Below, piece by piece: positions 1 through 9,489 of a stretch of DNA of 64,000 nucleotides; position 1 is the stretch's first letter, and the number at the start of each line of letters is the position of its first letter. A program made the translations under genes and the position numbers. The notes below the pieces were generated by a model that saw only the letters and a program-made list of their open reading frames with translations, had not been told where the DNA came from and ran no database searches. The DNA is taken from assembly GCA_002794035.1 (NCBI GenBank), contig PCXQ01000004.1, positions 62,001 to 126,000 of the forward strand, in the 5' to 3' direction. Origin of the DNA: Candidatus Yanofskybacteria bacterium CG10_big_fil_rev_8_21_14_0_10_36_16 (GTDB taxonomy: Bacteria; Patescibacteria; Paceibacteria; 2-02-FULL-40-12; IGHO2-01-FULL-4-A).

Positions 1-1937
1 AGTTTTTGAACAGATGCTGCAATCTGTCCTTCGCCCTCTCTGGTCACTTCATTTAAGGCTCTGCCTCTTTCTTTTATTCTAGCGGCATCAGCAAGGCCTC
101 TTTGCTTCATTACTTCAATTCTTTTCCCCTCTGTTAGAGCTTCCTGCTCAAGAACAGGAATTTCCCGCTTGGCACTAACCTCCCTTGTAAAAAGGGCTAG
201 GTACTCTTGGGCATTGGGATCTTTCTTGAAATCAATTTCGGAAATTTCCAAATAAATAATAGAAGCAAATCTTCCCTCAACTGCTTTATCAAGCGCTTTT
301 TTAATGTGCTTTTTAAATGCGCTGATATTATTCATTATCCTATCAATATTTGTTTTAAGCGCGATATCCACGAGGGTACTATTTAATCTGGGATGTATTG
401 TATCCCTAATGAGCTCTTCTTCACTGTCTGAAATTGCAATCATCTTGGCAGCATTTTTGCCTTCAATAATGATTCCGATTTCAACAGAAATTTCTAAATA
501 AAACCTATCTTTTGTTGTGATCCTTACTGGATCAAAATTGTAAATAGGCTGCCTTTCTTTAGTCCACTTTAAATTAATTGGGGTAGTATCAACTATTTGA
601 ACTTGATTAGCAACGGGGTGTATAAAATGGAATCCAACCGATAAAACCTTTTCTGTGATTCCTCGCTTATACTCAGGTTTTCCTGTTTGGGAGTCTGTTT
701 TTTTCTTAATTACGGGTACTCGCATTTCTTTACCGTCAATCTGTACCCATTCTTCAATATAGTCACTGCCATCTGCGGCAGGAGACTCTCCAATGTTTGA
801 GATTACAACACCTACTTGGCCTTCTTTAATATATGTGGCCCAAGTTTTTTCTAACTCAATGGCATAGGGGTGCAAATAGTAGCCTCCAGGTTCCACAAGC
901 TGTGGCTGGATACCCATTTCTCCACCCATCTTTTGCCAAGTTACTAGATCTTGAAAGTTGTCATGAGTTTTATAGTCGCCAACAGGTTCCGGCTTTAAAG
1001 CGATAACTCTATCTTCTTCATCTGGGATTTCACTTCCTATTTTAACTGTTACGATACCAATCTGAGACCAATCAACCTCTTCTTCATGATGATGTCCTAG
1101 CTTTGGTCTTTTAACTATTCCGATTTCAGTTTTTTCAAATAGTTCAATTTTGAAAAGTTTTTCATTAATTAATTTACGGCCATGCGACAATGTTTCAATT
1201 TGGGGGCCTGTTTCTCCACCGCCCTCCAGAAATGCTTCAGCGTTCGTAAAGTGATTACACTCTACATGAATACGCGTCATAACCCCACGCCTAAGGTGTA
1301 TTCCGTCTTTCGCAATAACGACACCTCTTTTATCTTCAGGGATTTCCGGCATATCGCGGAATTCAACCTTGCCAAAGACATTGATAAGGAATGGGAAATT
1401 CCATCCGGGCCTTAAAATCTGCGCCTGAGTTCCCTGGCGCCGGAATTTAATCCTCAGCCACCTCGGCCACGGCTTCCACCTACAACAATAATGATATTTT
1501 GTTTTCCAAACCTCCTGTTTCATGTCTTCATTGTAAAACCAGGGAAATCCAATTGAAAAATCTATGCGAAGTTTTTTGAGTGGTTCGCTATAGTTATATA
1601 GATCTCTTTTTATTGTAGGAATGACTTTAAAATTCGGCCACTCAATACGCGTAGCAATGTTTCTGCCTTCAGGCAGTTTTGGAGAAAGCGGAAAATGCCA
1701 CTCCATAATGCCGTATTTATCGGCGGGAACCTTAACAGCGCTTGAAATCACAAGGTATGTTAACCCAAGCAATAAACCGCCCCCAAAAACAACCCATTTG
1801 GATATCATTTCCCAGAATTCTTCCTGAGACATTCCTGAAGCATCAAGGCTTTTGCCCCAAGGCCATACGACATAATAAATAAACAGTCCCAAGACTAACA
1901 ATATCAGTATTTGCAACAATTCATTTTTATTTTGCAT
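1..1937 (-). CDS. SPFH/band-7 domain membrane protein (3' end beyond window)
   Basis: I read this open frame directly; it has no stop and runs off the left edge, so about 645 codons are visible. The ATG at 1935-1937 has a GGAGG Shine-Dalgarno six bases upstream. Two hydrophobic segments (about residues 6-22 and 43-66) are followed by a long soluble part. A band-7/SPFH (stomatin/flotillin) region lies at about residues 460-640, with a charged coiled-coil-like tail (AKREIPVLEQEALTEGKR). SPFH proteins form membrane-bound oligomeric scaffolds; the specific role here is unknown. The long stretch between the membrane segments and the SPFH core is unusual for a simple stomatin. The band-7 call is fairly sure; the exact family is not. 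Confidence 0.8.
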   Translation of the reverse strand, partial: MQNKNELLQILILLVLGLFIYYVVWPWGKSLDASGMSQEEFWEMISKWVVFGGGLLLGLTYLVISSAVKVPADKYGIMEWHFPLSPKLPEGRNIATRIEWPNFKVIPTIKRDLYNYSEPLKKLRIDFSIGFPWFYNEDMKQEVWKTKYHYCCRWKPWPRWLRIKFRRQGTQAQILRPGWNFPFLINVFGKVEFRDMPEIPEDKRGVVIAKDGIHLRRGVMTRIHVECNHFTNAEAFLEGGGETGPQIETLSHGRKLINEKLFKIELFEKTEIGIVKRPKLGHHHEEEVDWSQIGIVTVKIGSEIPDEEDRVIALKPEPVGDYKTHDNFQDLVTWQKMGGEMGIQPQLVEPGGYYLHPYAIELEKTWATYIKEGQVGVVISNIGESPAADGSDYIEEWVQIDGKEMRVPVIKKKTDSQTGKPEYKRGITEKVLSVGFHFIHPVANQVQIVDTTPINLKWTKERQPIYNFDPVRITTKDRFYLEISVEIGIIIEGKNAAKMIAISDSEEELIRDTIHPRLNSTLVDIALKTNIDRIMNNISAFKKHIKKALDKAVEGRFASIIYLEISEIDFKKDPNAQEYLALFTREVSAKREIPVLEQEALTEGKRIEVMKQRGLADAARIKERGRALNEVTREGEGQIAASVQK

Positions 1938-2070
1938 TTCTAACCTCCTATTGGCATATTTTAAAGAACAAAATGCGCTGACTATATTATACATAAAAAT
2001 AAGTCCTCAGTCAATAACAAAACAACCCCACTGTGGTGGGCTGTTTGTGCGAAGTTTTGTATTGTTTTAT

Positions 2071-2484
2071 TTATTTTTCAGGATTCCCTTCTTTGTTTTC
2101 AAAATCCAGTGCACAAGAGTTTATGCAATATCTTTTGCCTGTGAGGTTGGGGCCATCGTCAAAAACATGGCCTAAATGACCTCTGCATTTTTTACATTTT
2201 ACCTCGATCCTTTTCATTCCTAAACTATTATCCTCCACTAATTCAACCTTGCCGTTGTCTATCGCCTCGTAAAAACTTGGCCATCCTGATCCGGAATCAA
2301 ATTTTGTATCAGACGAGAAAAGATCCTCTCCACAGGCAGCACATTTATACATCCCTTTTTCTTTATTTATATTATATTTTCCTGAAAAAGGAGTTTCGGT
2401 ACCGCTCTCCCTCATAATCTTGTACTGCTCAGGAGTAAGCTTATCTCTCCAATATTCATCTGATTTTATATTTTCATTAGTCAT
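2071..2484 (-). CDS. msrB: Peptide-methionine (R)-S-oxide reductase MsrB
   Basis: This 137-residue protein spans a full MsrB domain, which reduces methionine-R-sulfoxide in proteins. The four zinc-binding cysteines are visible as two CxxC pairs (C48/C51 and C97/C100). The motif GSGWPSF is present, and the catalytic cysteine lies in RYCINS (C120). The usual resolving cysteine of the middle loop appears to be replaced by Ser/Thr. A second cysteine, C124, lies four residues after the catalytic one and could substitute for it (inference). The gene follows rarA on the same strand with a 26-bp gap, so co-transcription is likely. Confidence 0.95.
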   Translation of the reverse strand: MTNENIKSDEYWRDKLTPEQYKIMRESGTETPFSGKYNINKEKGMYKCAACGEDLFSSDTKFDSGSGWPSFYEAIDNGKVELVEDNSLGMKRIEVKCKKCRGHLGHVFDDGPNLTGKRYCINSCALDFENKEGNPEK

Positions 2485-2510
2485 GTACTTATTATAGATG
2501 ATTATTAAAT

Positions 2511-3638
2511 TTATTTAAAATACTTCTTGTTTTTTAATTTTTCGGGCAAATAACTTTCCTTGTCGTATTTAGAATAATCCTTCCCATAATTTAATTCTTT
2601 CATAAGATTTGTGGGGGCATTTCTTATTTTTAACGGCACTGGTAAGTTGCCATGTTTTTTAACATCTGCTGTAGCTAGTTTATATGCATCATAAGAACTC
2701 CTGTCTTTTTTGCATTGGCAAAGATACGCCACGCCATGAGCTAAATTTATTCCGCATTCAGGCAGGCCTATTGTCTCAACTGCTCTAAACACCTCATTTG
2801 CAACAACAAGGGCTGTGGGCTGAGCCAATCCAATATCTTCACTGGCAAAAATAACCATCCTGCGCGCTATGAACTTAGGATCTTCACCCGAATCAATCAT
2901 TCGCGCTAAATAATACATAGCCGCATTAACCTGACTTGCTCTCATGCTTTTTATAAAAGCACTTATGGTATTATAATGTTCTTCTCCTTTTTTATCATAT
3001 CTCAAATATTTTGATTGAAGGGTTTTTTTAAAATTGTCTACCGTTAATTTGCCGTAAAATTTAGAAGTGTTTTCAATCATTGTTATTCCCTGCCTCGCAT
3101 CACCATTAGCCATTGCCACCAACCAACTAGTTGCTTCTTTATCCATTTTGGTACCGGCTCTATTTATAATTTTAATCATCTCATCATCAGAAAATTCATT
3201 TAAAACAAAAACTCTGCATCTAGAAAGCAACGCTGGGATAACTTCAAAACTAGGATTTTCTGTTGTTGCTCCTATTAATGTTAATTGCCCTGTTTCAACA
3301 AACGGCAAAAGGTAGTCTTGCTGGGCTTTGTTAAATCTGTGTATTTCATCCAAAAACAAAATTTTAGGCTTGTCTCCTGTATCAAAATTAACAACCTTTT
3401 TAACATCTTCTTTACCGGCAGATACCGCAGATAGCTCAAACAAACGAGCAACTAAAGATGAGGCATAAATGCGAGCAAGCGTTGTTTTGCCTACTCCCGG
3501 CGGACCCCACATAATAAAAGAAAAAAGCAGCCCTTTTTCAATGGCTACTTTGATTGGCTTTCCTTTGCCTACCAAATGGTCTTGGCCAATAAATTCATCC
3601 AGAGATTTTGGTCTAATTTTAGATGCCAAAGGTTCCAT
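2511..3638 (-). CDS. rarA: Replication-associated recombination AAA+ ATPase RarA (MgsA)
   Basis: This is a 375-residue AAA+ ATPase of the RarA/MgsA/WRNIP1 family, which acts at stalled replication forks. Walker A is GPPGVGKTT (residues 45-53) and Walker B is ILFLDEIHRF (about 92-101). The sensor region IGATTENPSF and the C-terminal tetramerisation part with ARRMVIFASEDIGLA are both present. The family is usually about 430-450 residues; this copy is shorter, mainly at its N terminus, where it starts directly at MEPLASKIRPKSLDEFIGQ. The catalytic core is intact. The gene lies immediately upstream of msrB. Confidence 0.93.
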   Translation of the reverse strand: MEPLASKIRPKSLDEFIGQDHLVGKGKPIKVAIEKGLLFSFIMWGPPGVGKTTLARIYASSLVARLFELSAVSAGKEDVKKVVNFDTGDKPKILFLDEIHRFNKAQQDYLLPFVETGQLTLIGATTENPSFEVIPALLSRCRVFVLNEFSDDEMIKIINRAGTKMDKEATSWLVAMANGDARQGITMIENTSKFYGKLTVDNFKKTLQSKYLRYDKKGEEHYNTISAFIKSMRASQVNAAMYYLARMIDSGEDPKFIARRMVIFASEDIGLAQPTALVVANEVFRAVETIGLPECGINLAHGVAYLCQCKKDRSSYDAYKLATADVKKHGNLPVPLKIRNAPTNLMKELNYGKDYSKYDKESYLPEKLKNKKYFK

Positions 3639-3664
3639 ATAAAGAGTTTAGGATACTGTCTATT

Positions 3665-3704
3665 AAAAATCAAACCTCCGGAAGATTAGAAATCGCCCGG
3701 AGGT
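3665..3704 (-). terminator. Rho-independent terminator after the DUF4342-like gene
   Basis: An 8-bp stem (3674-3681 with 3697-3704) is followed on the minus strand by a T-rich tract. It lies just past the stop of the gene at 3728-3979. Confidence 0.75.
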
Positions 3705-3727
3705 AAACTAGCAGTACAAAAAATTGT

Positions 3728-3979
3728 TTATTCGGCTTTTCTTTCTATCACAAGAATATAATCTGTGGCTAGCGCAGCCAATGCCCCAACAGCAGCTAAA
3801 ACAGGGGCCAACACAACACCCACTACAGCCAAGGTAAGAGGGATTTCAAGAAGAGATTCACCGCTTTCTTTTTTTATTATAATCTTTCTTACATTACCTT
3901 CATGAACTAACTCCTTGACCTTTTTAACAATTGATTCGCTGGCAACTTTTATTTCTTCCTTTATTATTTTTTCTTCCAT
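3728..3979 (-). CDS. Small DUF4342-like membrane-associated protein
   Basis: This 83-residue protein has an amphipathic charged N-terminal half (about 1-42) followed by a hydrophobic segment (about 47-75) and a short charged tail. The pattern 'VKELVHEGNVRKIIIKKESGE' then 'LEIPLTLAVVGVVLAPVLAA' matches my memory of the DUF4342 family, whose function is unknown. It is a single gene with its own terminator. No function is proposed. Confidence 0.75.
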   Translation of the reverse strand: MEEKIIKEEIKVASESIVKKVKELVHEGNVRKIIIKKESGESLLEIPLTLAVVGVVLAPVLAAVGALAALATDYILVIERKAE

Positions 3980-4163
3980 TTTTTGATATCCCTGTGTCTA
4001 ACATGATCGTCATGTATAATGAGTGCGAAACACAATCAGACACAAGATAAAATTTATTATTTAAATTAAGACCTCTATTTATATTTTTACATAACCATTA
4101 TATTTAAGCAACCTGTAAAAACAATGAAAAAAGACCGTCAATTATGACAGCCCTAAAAATCAT

Positions 4164-4790
4164 TTAGTCCATGCTTAATATCATATTCTGATTACGTCTT
4201 AATGATTCCAAAAAACTATTCATTTTTACTGCAAACTCATATGCCAAATCTGTTCCTAGAATTAAATCTATTACCCAAACAAAACCATAACTCATTGCGG
4301 CTACTACCGAAGTGTCTACAGCCAAATTTCCCAAAGAACTTGTTTGGCACTTTTTAATATTGCCACGCATTGTGTTAATTGATATTAAAACTTCGGATTT
4401 AATATCATCAATTCTTTCTTTTGGGAAATCTTCTTTAAAGCTAGGACTAGCATTTAAGGAATCATAATTATCATAGATGTAATTAATTCCTTCTTCCCAA
4501 TAATCACAAAGGAGAGATAAATCACTTATGATTTTTCTTAAAATTTCTTCTGGTAAATCACATGCGTTTAACATTAAAATGGTTTCAAGAAATAGAATTG
4601 TTGCCTTAGCATCAATCATTTTATGCATCATTGCCTTATCTTTTGCAGATAAATTAAGGTTAGAATTTTTAATAATTCCTTCCAATAATTCTTTGCCAGC
4701 TTCTTTGTATGAAAGAATAAGCGCTTCATTTAATTCCCTTTCTCCATCAAAATTGTTAAAGAATATTTCATTCATTCTTGTTTCGGTCAT
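4164..4790 (-). CDS. Hypothetical protein, 208 residues
   Basis: I do not recognise this protein. It is mostly helical in appearance, acidic and soluble, with one moderately hydrophobic stretch near residues 160-185. It has no signal peptide and no clear catalytic motif. The start is ATG at 4788-4790. It is divergent from the DUF2914 protein on the plus strand, with about 120 bp of shared upstream region. Confidence 0.7.
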   Translation of the reverse strand: MTETRMNEIFFNNFDGERELNEALILSYKEAGKELLEGIIKNSNLNLSAKDKAMMHKMIDAKATILFLETILMLNACDLPEEILRKIISDLSLLCDYWEEGINYIYDNYDSLNASPSFKEDFPKERIDDIKSEVLISINTMRGNIKKCQTSSLGNLAVDTSVVAAMSYGFVWVIDLILGTDLAYEFAVKMNSFLESLRRNQNMILSMD

Positions 4791-4912
4791 GGCTTATCCC
4801 GCCTTATTATTATAAAGTTCCTGCTCTTACAATACAGATAGTTCTGTATAAATTCAAGTCATTGAAAATTATTGTTATAATAAATTTATGGAGTATAATT
4901 TTTAAATTAGGC

Positions 4913-6079
4913 ATGGATAATTTTATAAACAAAATAAAAAAGGTTCGCCCCAGTGAAATTAAAGGGTTTGTAATAAAATATGAAAAACCCCTTTCTTTCA
5001 GCGCTATGGTTTTAGGTTTTGTTATTGATGTCCTTACATTAACAAGGGTTGATCTTTGGTTGGATAACCTTATCTTGCTTTCATACTTAGCGCTTTCAGG
5101 CATTATAATAATCCTTCTTAACAGTTTTTATGTTGGCAAACTAAGACATTGGATATGGCAAAAATTAATTCCATGGGCACCTATTGGTCTTCAATTTGCC
5201 TTCGGCGGACTATTCAGCGGATTTGTTGTTCTTTATTCAAGAAGCGCTTCTCTTTCGGCGAGCTGGCTCTTCTTAGCAATAATGGCATTTCTTCTAATTG
5301 CCAATGAATTTTTTGAAAAAAGATATCATAAACCAACCTTCCAGCTCTCAATTTATTTCATAGCTATATTTTCTTATCTTATTTTTGCTGTCCCTGTTTT
5401 GATAAATAAAGTAGGAGCACTAACCTTTTTATTAAGTGGCTTTACTTCTCTATTCATTATTACCATAATTTTGCGTTTAATAGCTATATTTTCAGGACAA
5501 AAATTTTTCCCAAACCTTCGCAAAAATTCGGGAGTTTTAGACATCAACTCACTAAACTCAACGAGCTGGCGCTCAGCATGGGTATCGGTTTTTTCTATTT
5601 ATGTAGCATTTAATATCTTCTATTTCACAAGCATAATACCGCCAATTCCTCTATCTCTTAAAGATAAGGTTGTGGCCCATAGCATTCAAAGAACAAGCGA
5701 AGGCTATAGAGTTGTATATGAACCAGCTCCTTGGTATATGTTTTTTAAGGGTTTTAATAATGAATTTAATTATACAGAAGGTAATCCAGTATATATATTT
5801 AACTCTATCTTTGCACCAGCAGACATAGAAACAGAAGTTATACACGAGTGGCAAAATTACAATAAAGAAACAGGCAAATGGGAAACAGCCGGCAAAATTC
5901 AATATCACATATCTGGAGGACGCGATAAGGGATACCGAGGATTTTCATTAAAAACAGGGGTTTGGCCCGGCAAGTGGCGCGTAAATGTAAAAACAAAAAA
6001 CGGCCTCCTCTTGGGACGCATTAAATTTAAAATTGTTGAGGCAAAAGGACCGTTTGATTTAATTTCTGAAATAAGATAA
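4913..6079 (+). CDS. DUF2914 domain polytopic membrane protein
   Basis: I chose ATG 4913 because the longer frame from 4778 adds 45 residues that overlap the divergent gene and do not look like protein. The 388-residue product has about eight hydrophobic segments up to residue ~250. An extracytoplasmic C-terminal domain follows, with the features of DUF2914 (HEWQNYN, then GFSLK and PGKWRVNVKTKNG, and ending in LLGRIKFKI). The function of the family is unknown. A bidirectional terminator follows at 6116-6145. Confidence 0.85.
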   Translation: MDNFINKIKKVRPSEIKGFVIKYEKPLSFSAMVLGFVIDVLTLTRVDLWLDNLILLSYLALSGIIIILLNSFYVGKLRHWIWQKLIPWAPIGLQFAFGGLFSGFVVLYSRSASLSASWLFLAIMAFLLIANEFFEKRYHKPTFQLSIYFIAIFSYLIFAVPVLINKVGALTFLLSGFTSLFIITIILRLIAIFSGQKFFPNLRKNSGVLDINSLNSTSWRSAWVSVFSIYVAFNIFYFTSIIPPIPLSLKDKVVAHSIQRTSEGYRVVYEPAPWYMFFKGFNNEFNYTEGNPVYIFNSIFAPADIETEVIHEWQNYNKETGKWETAGKIQYHISGGRDKGYRGFSLKTGVWPGKWRVNVKTKNGLLLGRIKFKIVEAKGPFDLISEIR

Positions 6080-6115
6080 AAAACAGACCCCTTATTACAC
6101 AACCTGCTTGGTAAT

Positions 6116-6145
6116 AAAAACCCCCGCCAAGGCGGGAGTTTTTTA
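6116..6145. terminator. Bidirectional rho-independent terminator
   Basis: The hairpin CCCGCC-AA-GGCGGG (6123-6136) is flanked by an A-run on the left and a T-run on the right. It can end the converging genes at 4913-6079 (+) and 6161-6700 (-). Confidence 0.85.
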
Positions 6146-6160
6146 CATTTAGTTTATTTT

Positions 6161-6700
6161 TTAATTAAAAACTCTTGCTAACAAATCAAATAATTTAGTA
6201 CTCTCAACTCCTGATGCTTGCACAAGAATTGCAACTGTATATCCCGCGGCAACAGATAAAAGGGTTCCTAAACGAAAAACTTCTGAGGATGCGGATTTTT
6301 TGGCGGCAGGATTGTCATACATATCTCCATGGCTATCCGTTACCTTGAAACCGCCAAGCGCCTTAACCACAAGCCAGGCAGCAAGAAGAATCATTTGATT
6401 AAAAACAAAAACAAAAGCGTAAAATAAAATTTCAAAAAGTCCCACAAGACGCTTTAATTTGCTATAACTTGGGTGTTCACTGACAAAACTCTCCCCTGTG
6501 CCTGACTCTCTGTGCCACTTATCTGTTAATGCGGCAATAATCCAATTCACAGACAAGGCAAGGGCAATAGCTGAACCCAGCAAATAAAGACGATCGTAAA
6601 AATAAGCCAAAGCCAAAAACAAACTAAATAAGTGAAATGATACCAAAATAGTAATCAACCACATTATGTAATTTTGAATTGTTTTTTCATTATTAGACAT
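6161..6700 (-). CDS. Hypothetical membrane protein (four to five transmembrane segments)
   Basis: This is a 179-residue protein with hydrophobic segments at about 12-33, 36-56, 85-117 and 143-162. A hydrophilic loop separates the second and third segments (about 60-84). I do not recognise a family. The ATG at 6698-6700 is followed by a short polar N terminus. It is a single gene between a converging DUF2914 gene and the ABC permease. Confidence 0.7.
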   Translation of the reverse strand: MSNNEKTIQNYIMWLITILVSFHLFSLFLALAYFYDRLYLLGSAIALALSVNWIIAALTDKWHRESGTGESFVSEHPSYSKLKRLVGLFEILFYAFVFVFNQMILLAAWLVVKALGGFKVTDSHGDMYDNPAAKKSASSEVFRLGTLLSVAAGYTVAILVQASGVESTKLFDLLARVFN

Positions 6701-6805
6701 GACTATACAGACTTATCACTTATATTTTTTTAAGTCAAATAAAAATATGTTGACACCAAAATTAAAAAATGTTCACCATAATAAACATCCATTACCATTC
6801 CTGCA

Positions 6806-6841
6806 TTTCGTACTTATGTGCGGTCGCACATAAGTACGAAA
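6806..6841. repeat. Perfect 17-bp palindrome next to the ABC permease stop codon
   Basis: Bases 6806-6822 are exactly complementary to 6825-6841, with two bases between. It lies three bases beyond the stop of the permease gene. Unlike the other terminators here it has no T-run, so it may be a protein-binding site or a processing/stability hairpin. Confidence 0.7.
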
Positions 6842-6844
6842 ACA

Positions 6845-8515
6845 TTAGAGTGTTTTTGAAAATTCAATTTTGTTTAAACGTCTAGGAGCAAAATACATCA
6901 TGGCAACAACGGCAACAAAAGACATACTTACAAATATCCAAAACGGCATGACCGAACCATTCAAAAGATCAAACAGCACTCTTGCTCCAAAAGCACCATA
7001 ACCTAATGATACAAAAATAAACCCAAGACCTGGTGCTGAAGTGCTTAATGATTCAGCATCATCTGTTTCAAAATTAGGGAAAATTGCTCCAAGCGATAAA
7101 CCCAGGGTAGTCAGAAAAACGATAGCCAAAATAGCCAAACCAAAAAAGAAAATCTCTCCAGAAATCGGTAAATCAATTATGGATAGATTTATAAACGCCC
7201 CCACTGTTCCCACAACACTAAAACTTACTGTATAAAAAAGCCACTTAGCCTTAAATAAACTCTTTAAATTTAAAGGAGAAGAAGCTAGGATCCAAGCAGT
7301 TTTTCTTTCAGTACTAAATGAAGGAAAGGCAAAACGTAAGACAAAAGCTGCTACAAAAAACATTGCCGTAGCAAATTGTATAACCTGCAAAAACTCAGGG
7401 GTAATATCTAAACGTCCGCCAAATTTTAATGCTTCTTTGGCAACAAAATTATTAAGTCCAGTTTGTAAAAAAAACAAAACCGCAAAAAACCCAAACCATA
7501 AAACATTTTTCATAGTACGAGCATTAACTAAAACTTCTTTTTCAAAAACAGCACCTAGAGGACTCTTGAAAAATCTTGGAAATTTTGCAGGTTTATTTCT
7601 TGAGTGCCCTGATGAACTTGCTACATAATTGCCTTCCTGAAGTTTCTGCCACAACTCCAAATGCCACCTTGAGAAAATCAAGAATAAACCTCCAGATATT
7701 GTAGCAATAAATGCAGTCGCCAAAAGCCAAATAAAAGAATTTGCGGTTTCACCATATTGAGACATCCATACCGAAAGCGCCGGCAAATGACTGGGTAGAA
7801 CCTGAAATGTTTCCTTAATTACCCCTGTGCCAACTTCCTGTTCAATATCCGCAACTTGAAAATAATCCCTAACACTAAAGTCTGTTATATGCTGCCAACT
7901 AACCCAGAGACTAAATACAAAAAATATAGCTATTAGCCCAATAAGGATACCAAATTTAATTTTACCCTTTGCAAAAAAATTATAAATTTTAGCTAACAAC
8001 ATCACAGAAGCCAAAGCCAAGCCTGCAACAAAAGCCACAAATAGCAAAATAGCAAGCCCTGCAACAAAAACACTAAAAAACCCGATGGTGGGAAAGGATG
8101 TTTTCATAGCTAAAAGCACCGGCAAGCCAATTATAAAAAAGGGCCACAAAGATGTCAGAATCGTTCTTAAATAAGAATACTCGGGAACAATATCATAATG
8201 AGGCGATGCCATAATCCACCGGTTGTCACGGCTTGATTTAAACAGTAAATATGTTCCGCTTATTAATGAGCTGAAGAATACAAGGTATCCTATAAAAAGC
8301 AGGAACATTTCATAAACATAAAGAGTGAGCGCAGAAGTGAGCAAAGAATCATGCAAGGTAAATCTAAAAATTTCTTTTAAAAACGAATAAATACCAAAAC
8401 CGACACCGGCAAAAAGCAACAAAAACAAAAAAACAGTTGCTAATTTTGCAAAACGATTTTTTTCAAAATGCCGCTTTATACGATTTATGTGGTAAGAAAA
8501 TAGTACGGTTAACAT
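6845..8515 (-). CDS. ABC-2-type exporter permease
   Basis: This 556-residue integral membrane protein has about 12 hydrophobic segments and a central charged loop (about residues 280-330). It lies directly downstream of an ABC ATPase on the same strand, so the two most likely form one exporter. The substrate is unknown. The segment FPSFSTERKTAWILASSPL resembles the conserved region of putative ABC-2 exporter permeases that precedes the late transmembrane helices. Start ATG 8513-8515. The permease role is well supported by context; the subfamily is uncertain. Confidence 0.8.
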   Translation of the reverse strand: MLTVLFSYHINRIKRHFEKNRFAKLATVFLFLLLFAGVGFGIYSFLKEIFRFTLHDSLLTSALTLYVYEMFLLFIGYLVFFSSLISGTYLLFKSSRDNRWIMASPHYDIVPEYSYLRTILTSLWPFFIIGLPVLLAMKTSFPTIGFFSVFVAGLAILLFVAFVAGLALASVMLLAKIYNFFAKGKIKFGILIGLIAIFFVFSLWVSWQHITDFSVRDYFQVADIEQEVGTGVIKETFQVLPSHLPALSVWMSQYGETANSFIWLLATAFIATISGGLFLIFSRWHLELWQKLQEGNYVASSSGHSRNKPAKFPRFFKSPLGAVFEKEVLVNARTMKNVLWFGFFAVLFFLQTGLNNFVAKEALKFGGRLDITPEFLQVIQFATAMFFVAAFVLRFAFPSFSTERKTAWILASSPLNLKSLFKAKWLFYTVSFSVVGTVGAFINLSIIDLPISGEIFFFGLAILAIVFLTTLGLSLGAIFPNFETDDAESLSTSAPGLGFIFVSLGYGAFGARVLFDLLNGSVMPFWIFVSMSFVAVVAMMYFAPRRLNKIEFSKTL

Positions 8516-8529
8516 TATATTTTTTATTT

Positions 8530-8665
8530 AACTTTAAAATCCAAAACTCAAAATCCAAAATCTAAACCAATTATTAAATCCCGATAATTAAAAGGAATTT
8601 ATTTTTTTAAAAATTTTTGGCTTTAGATTTGGTTGGAATTTTGGGCTTTGAATTTTGGATTTATA
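8530..8665. repeat. A+T-rich inverted repeat between ABC ATPase and permease genes
   Basis: The left arm (about 8533-8566) carries repeats of the AAATCCAAAA type. The right arm (about 8625-8662) carries the complementary GGATTT/GGCTTTGAATTTTGG pattern, so the 157-bp gap can fold into a long imperfect hairpin. It may be a degenerate dispersed repeat; no terminator T-run is clear. Confidence 0.55.
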
Positions 8666-8672
8666 GCCAAAT

Positions 8673-9395
8673 CTATTTTGTCAACCTACTATAAACATCT
8701 TCCAGAGTTGCCTCTTCCCCCAAAACAGCCTTGCTTCTTAATTCAGACATTGTTCCAACTTCAAGCAATTTTCCTTCTTTTAATACCCCTATTCTAGAAG
8801 CAATATTTTGAGCTACAGTCAACGTGTGAGTAACCACAAGAACAGAACCTCCTTTGTCAGCATATTCTTTTAATTTTTGTTGCGCTATTTTGGCGCTTTC
8901 AGGATCTAAGCCCACAATTGGCTCATCAATTAGTAAAAGTTTTGGATTATGAAGCAATGCAGCAAGCACTGTAAATTTTTGTTTGTTCCCTCTTGAGTAA
9001 TTCTCAAAATAATCACCCTCTATCCCCTCAAGATTAAAAATTGATAATAATTCAGGTATCTTAGCTTCCTGTTCATGTTCGGGTACTCCGTATAAAGTCC
9101 CTATAAAATACAAAAACTCCTCACCAGTAATAGAAGGCCAGACAGAAGGCTCATCGGGTATATAACCCTCTAATGATTTTGCTTCCTCCGGCTCCGCAAC
9201 TATATTGTGTTCTCCCACCAAGATGTTCCCAGAGTCAGGCCTTAAAAGACCTGCGATACATTTAGTAATAGTAGTTTTTCCGGAACCATTTGGACCAATA
9301 AGCGCAAATATTTCTCCTTCTTTTATTTCAAAGTCTATATTGCCCACGGCAATTTTTTCCCCAAATTTTTTAGTTAAGTTTTTTACTTTAAGCAT
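8673..9395 (-). CDS. ABC transporter ATP-binding protein
   Basis: This 240-residue ABC ATPase has Walker A GPNGSGKTT (residues 34-42), signature YSRGNKQK (about 133-140) and Walker B LLLIDEP (about 153-159). The switch histidine lies in VVTHTL. The YSRG form of the signature is common in ABC-2/NatA-type exporters. The gene is upstream of the permease on the same strand with a 157-bp repeat-rich gap. It should power export of an unknown substrate. Confidence 0.93.
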   Translation of the reverse strand: MLKVKNLTKKFGEKIAVGNIDFEIKEGEIFALIGPNGSGKTTITKCIAGLLRPDSGNILVGEHNIVAEPEEAKSLEGYIPDEPSVWPSITGEEFLYFIGTLYGVPEHEQEAKIPELLSIFNLEGIEGDYFENYSRGNKQKFTVLAALLHNPKLLLIDEPIVGLDPESAKIAQQKLKEYADKGGSVLVVTHTLTVAQNIASRIGVLKEGKLLEVGTMSELRSKAVLGEEATLEDVYSRLTK

Positions 9396-9437
9396 AAGCT
9401 AAATAATAACACATTAACCCGATATATAATATCAACA

Positions 9438-9470
9438 AAAACAGCTCCGCAAAACGGAGCCGTTTTAATA
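9438..9470 (-). terminator. Rho-independent terminator
   Basis: The hairpin GGCTCCG-TTTTG-CGGAGCT is followed by TGTTTTTG on the minus strand, 20 bases past the stop of the gene at 9490-9735. Confidence 0.8.
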
Positions 9471-9489
9471 CTTATTCAAAAATATTTCC

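Noticed and set aside
4778..4912. Longer N terminus of the DUF2914 protein
   Set aside because: It overlaps the divergent gene start and the added residues do not resemble the family; ATG 4913 is better.
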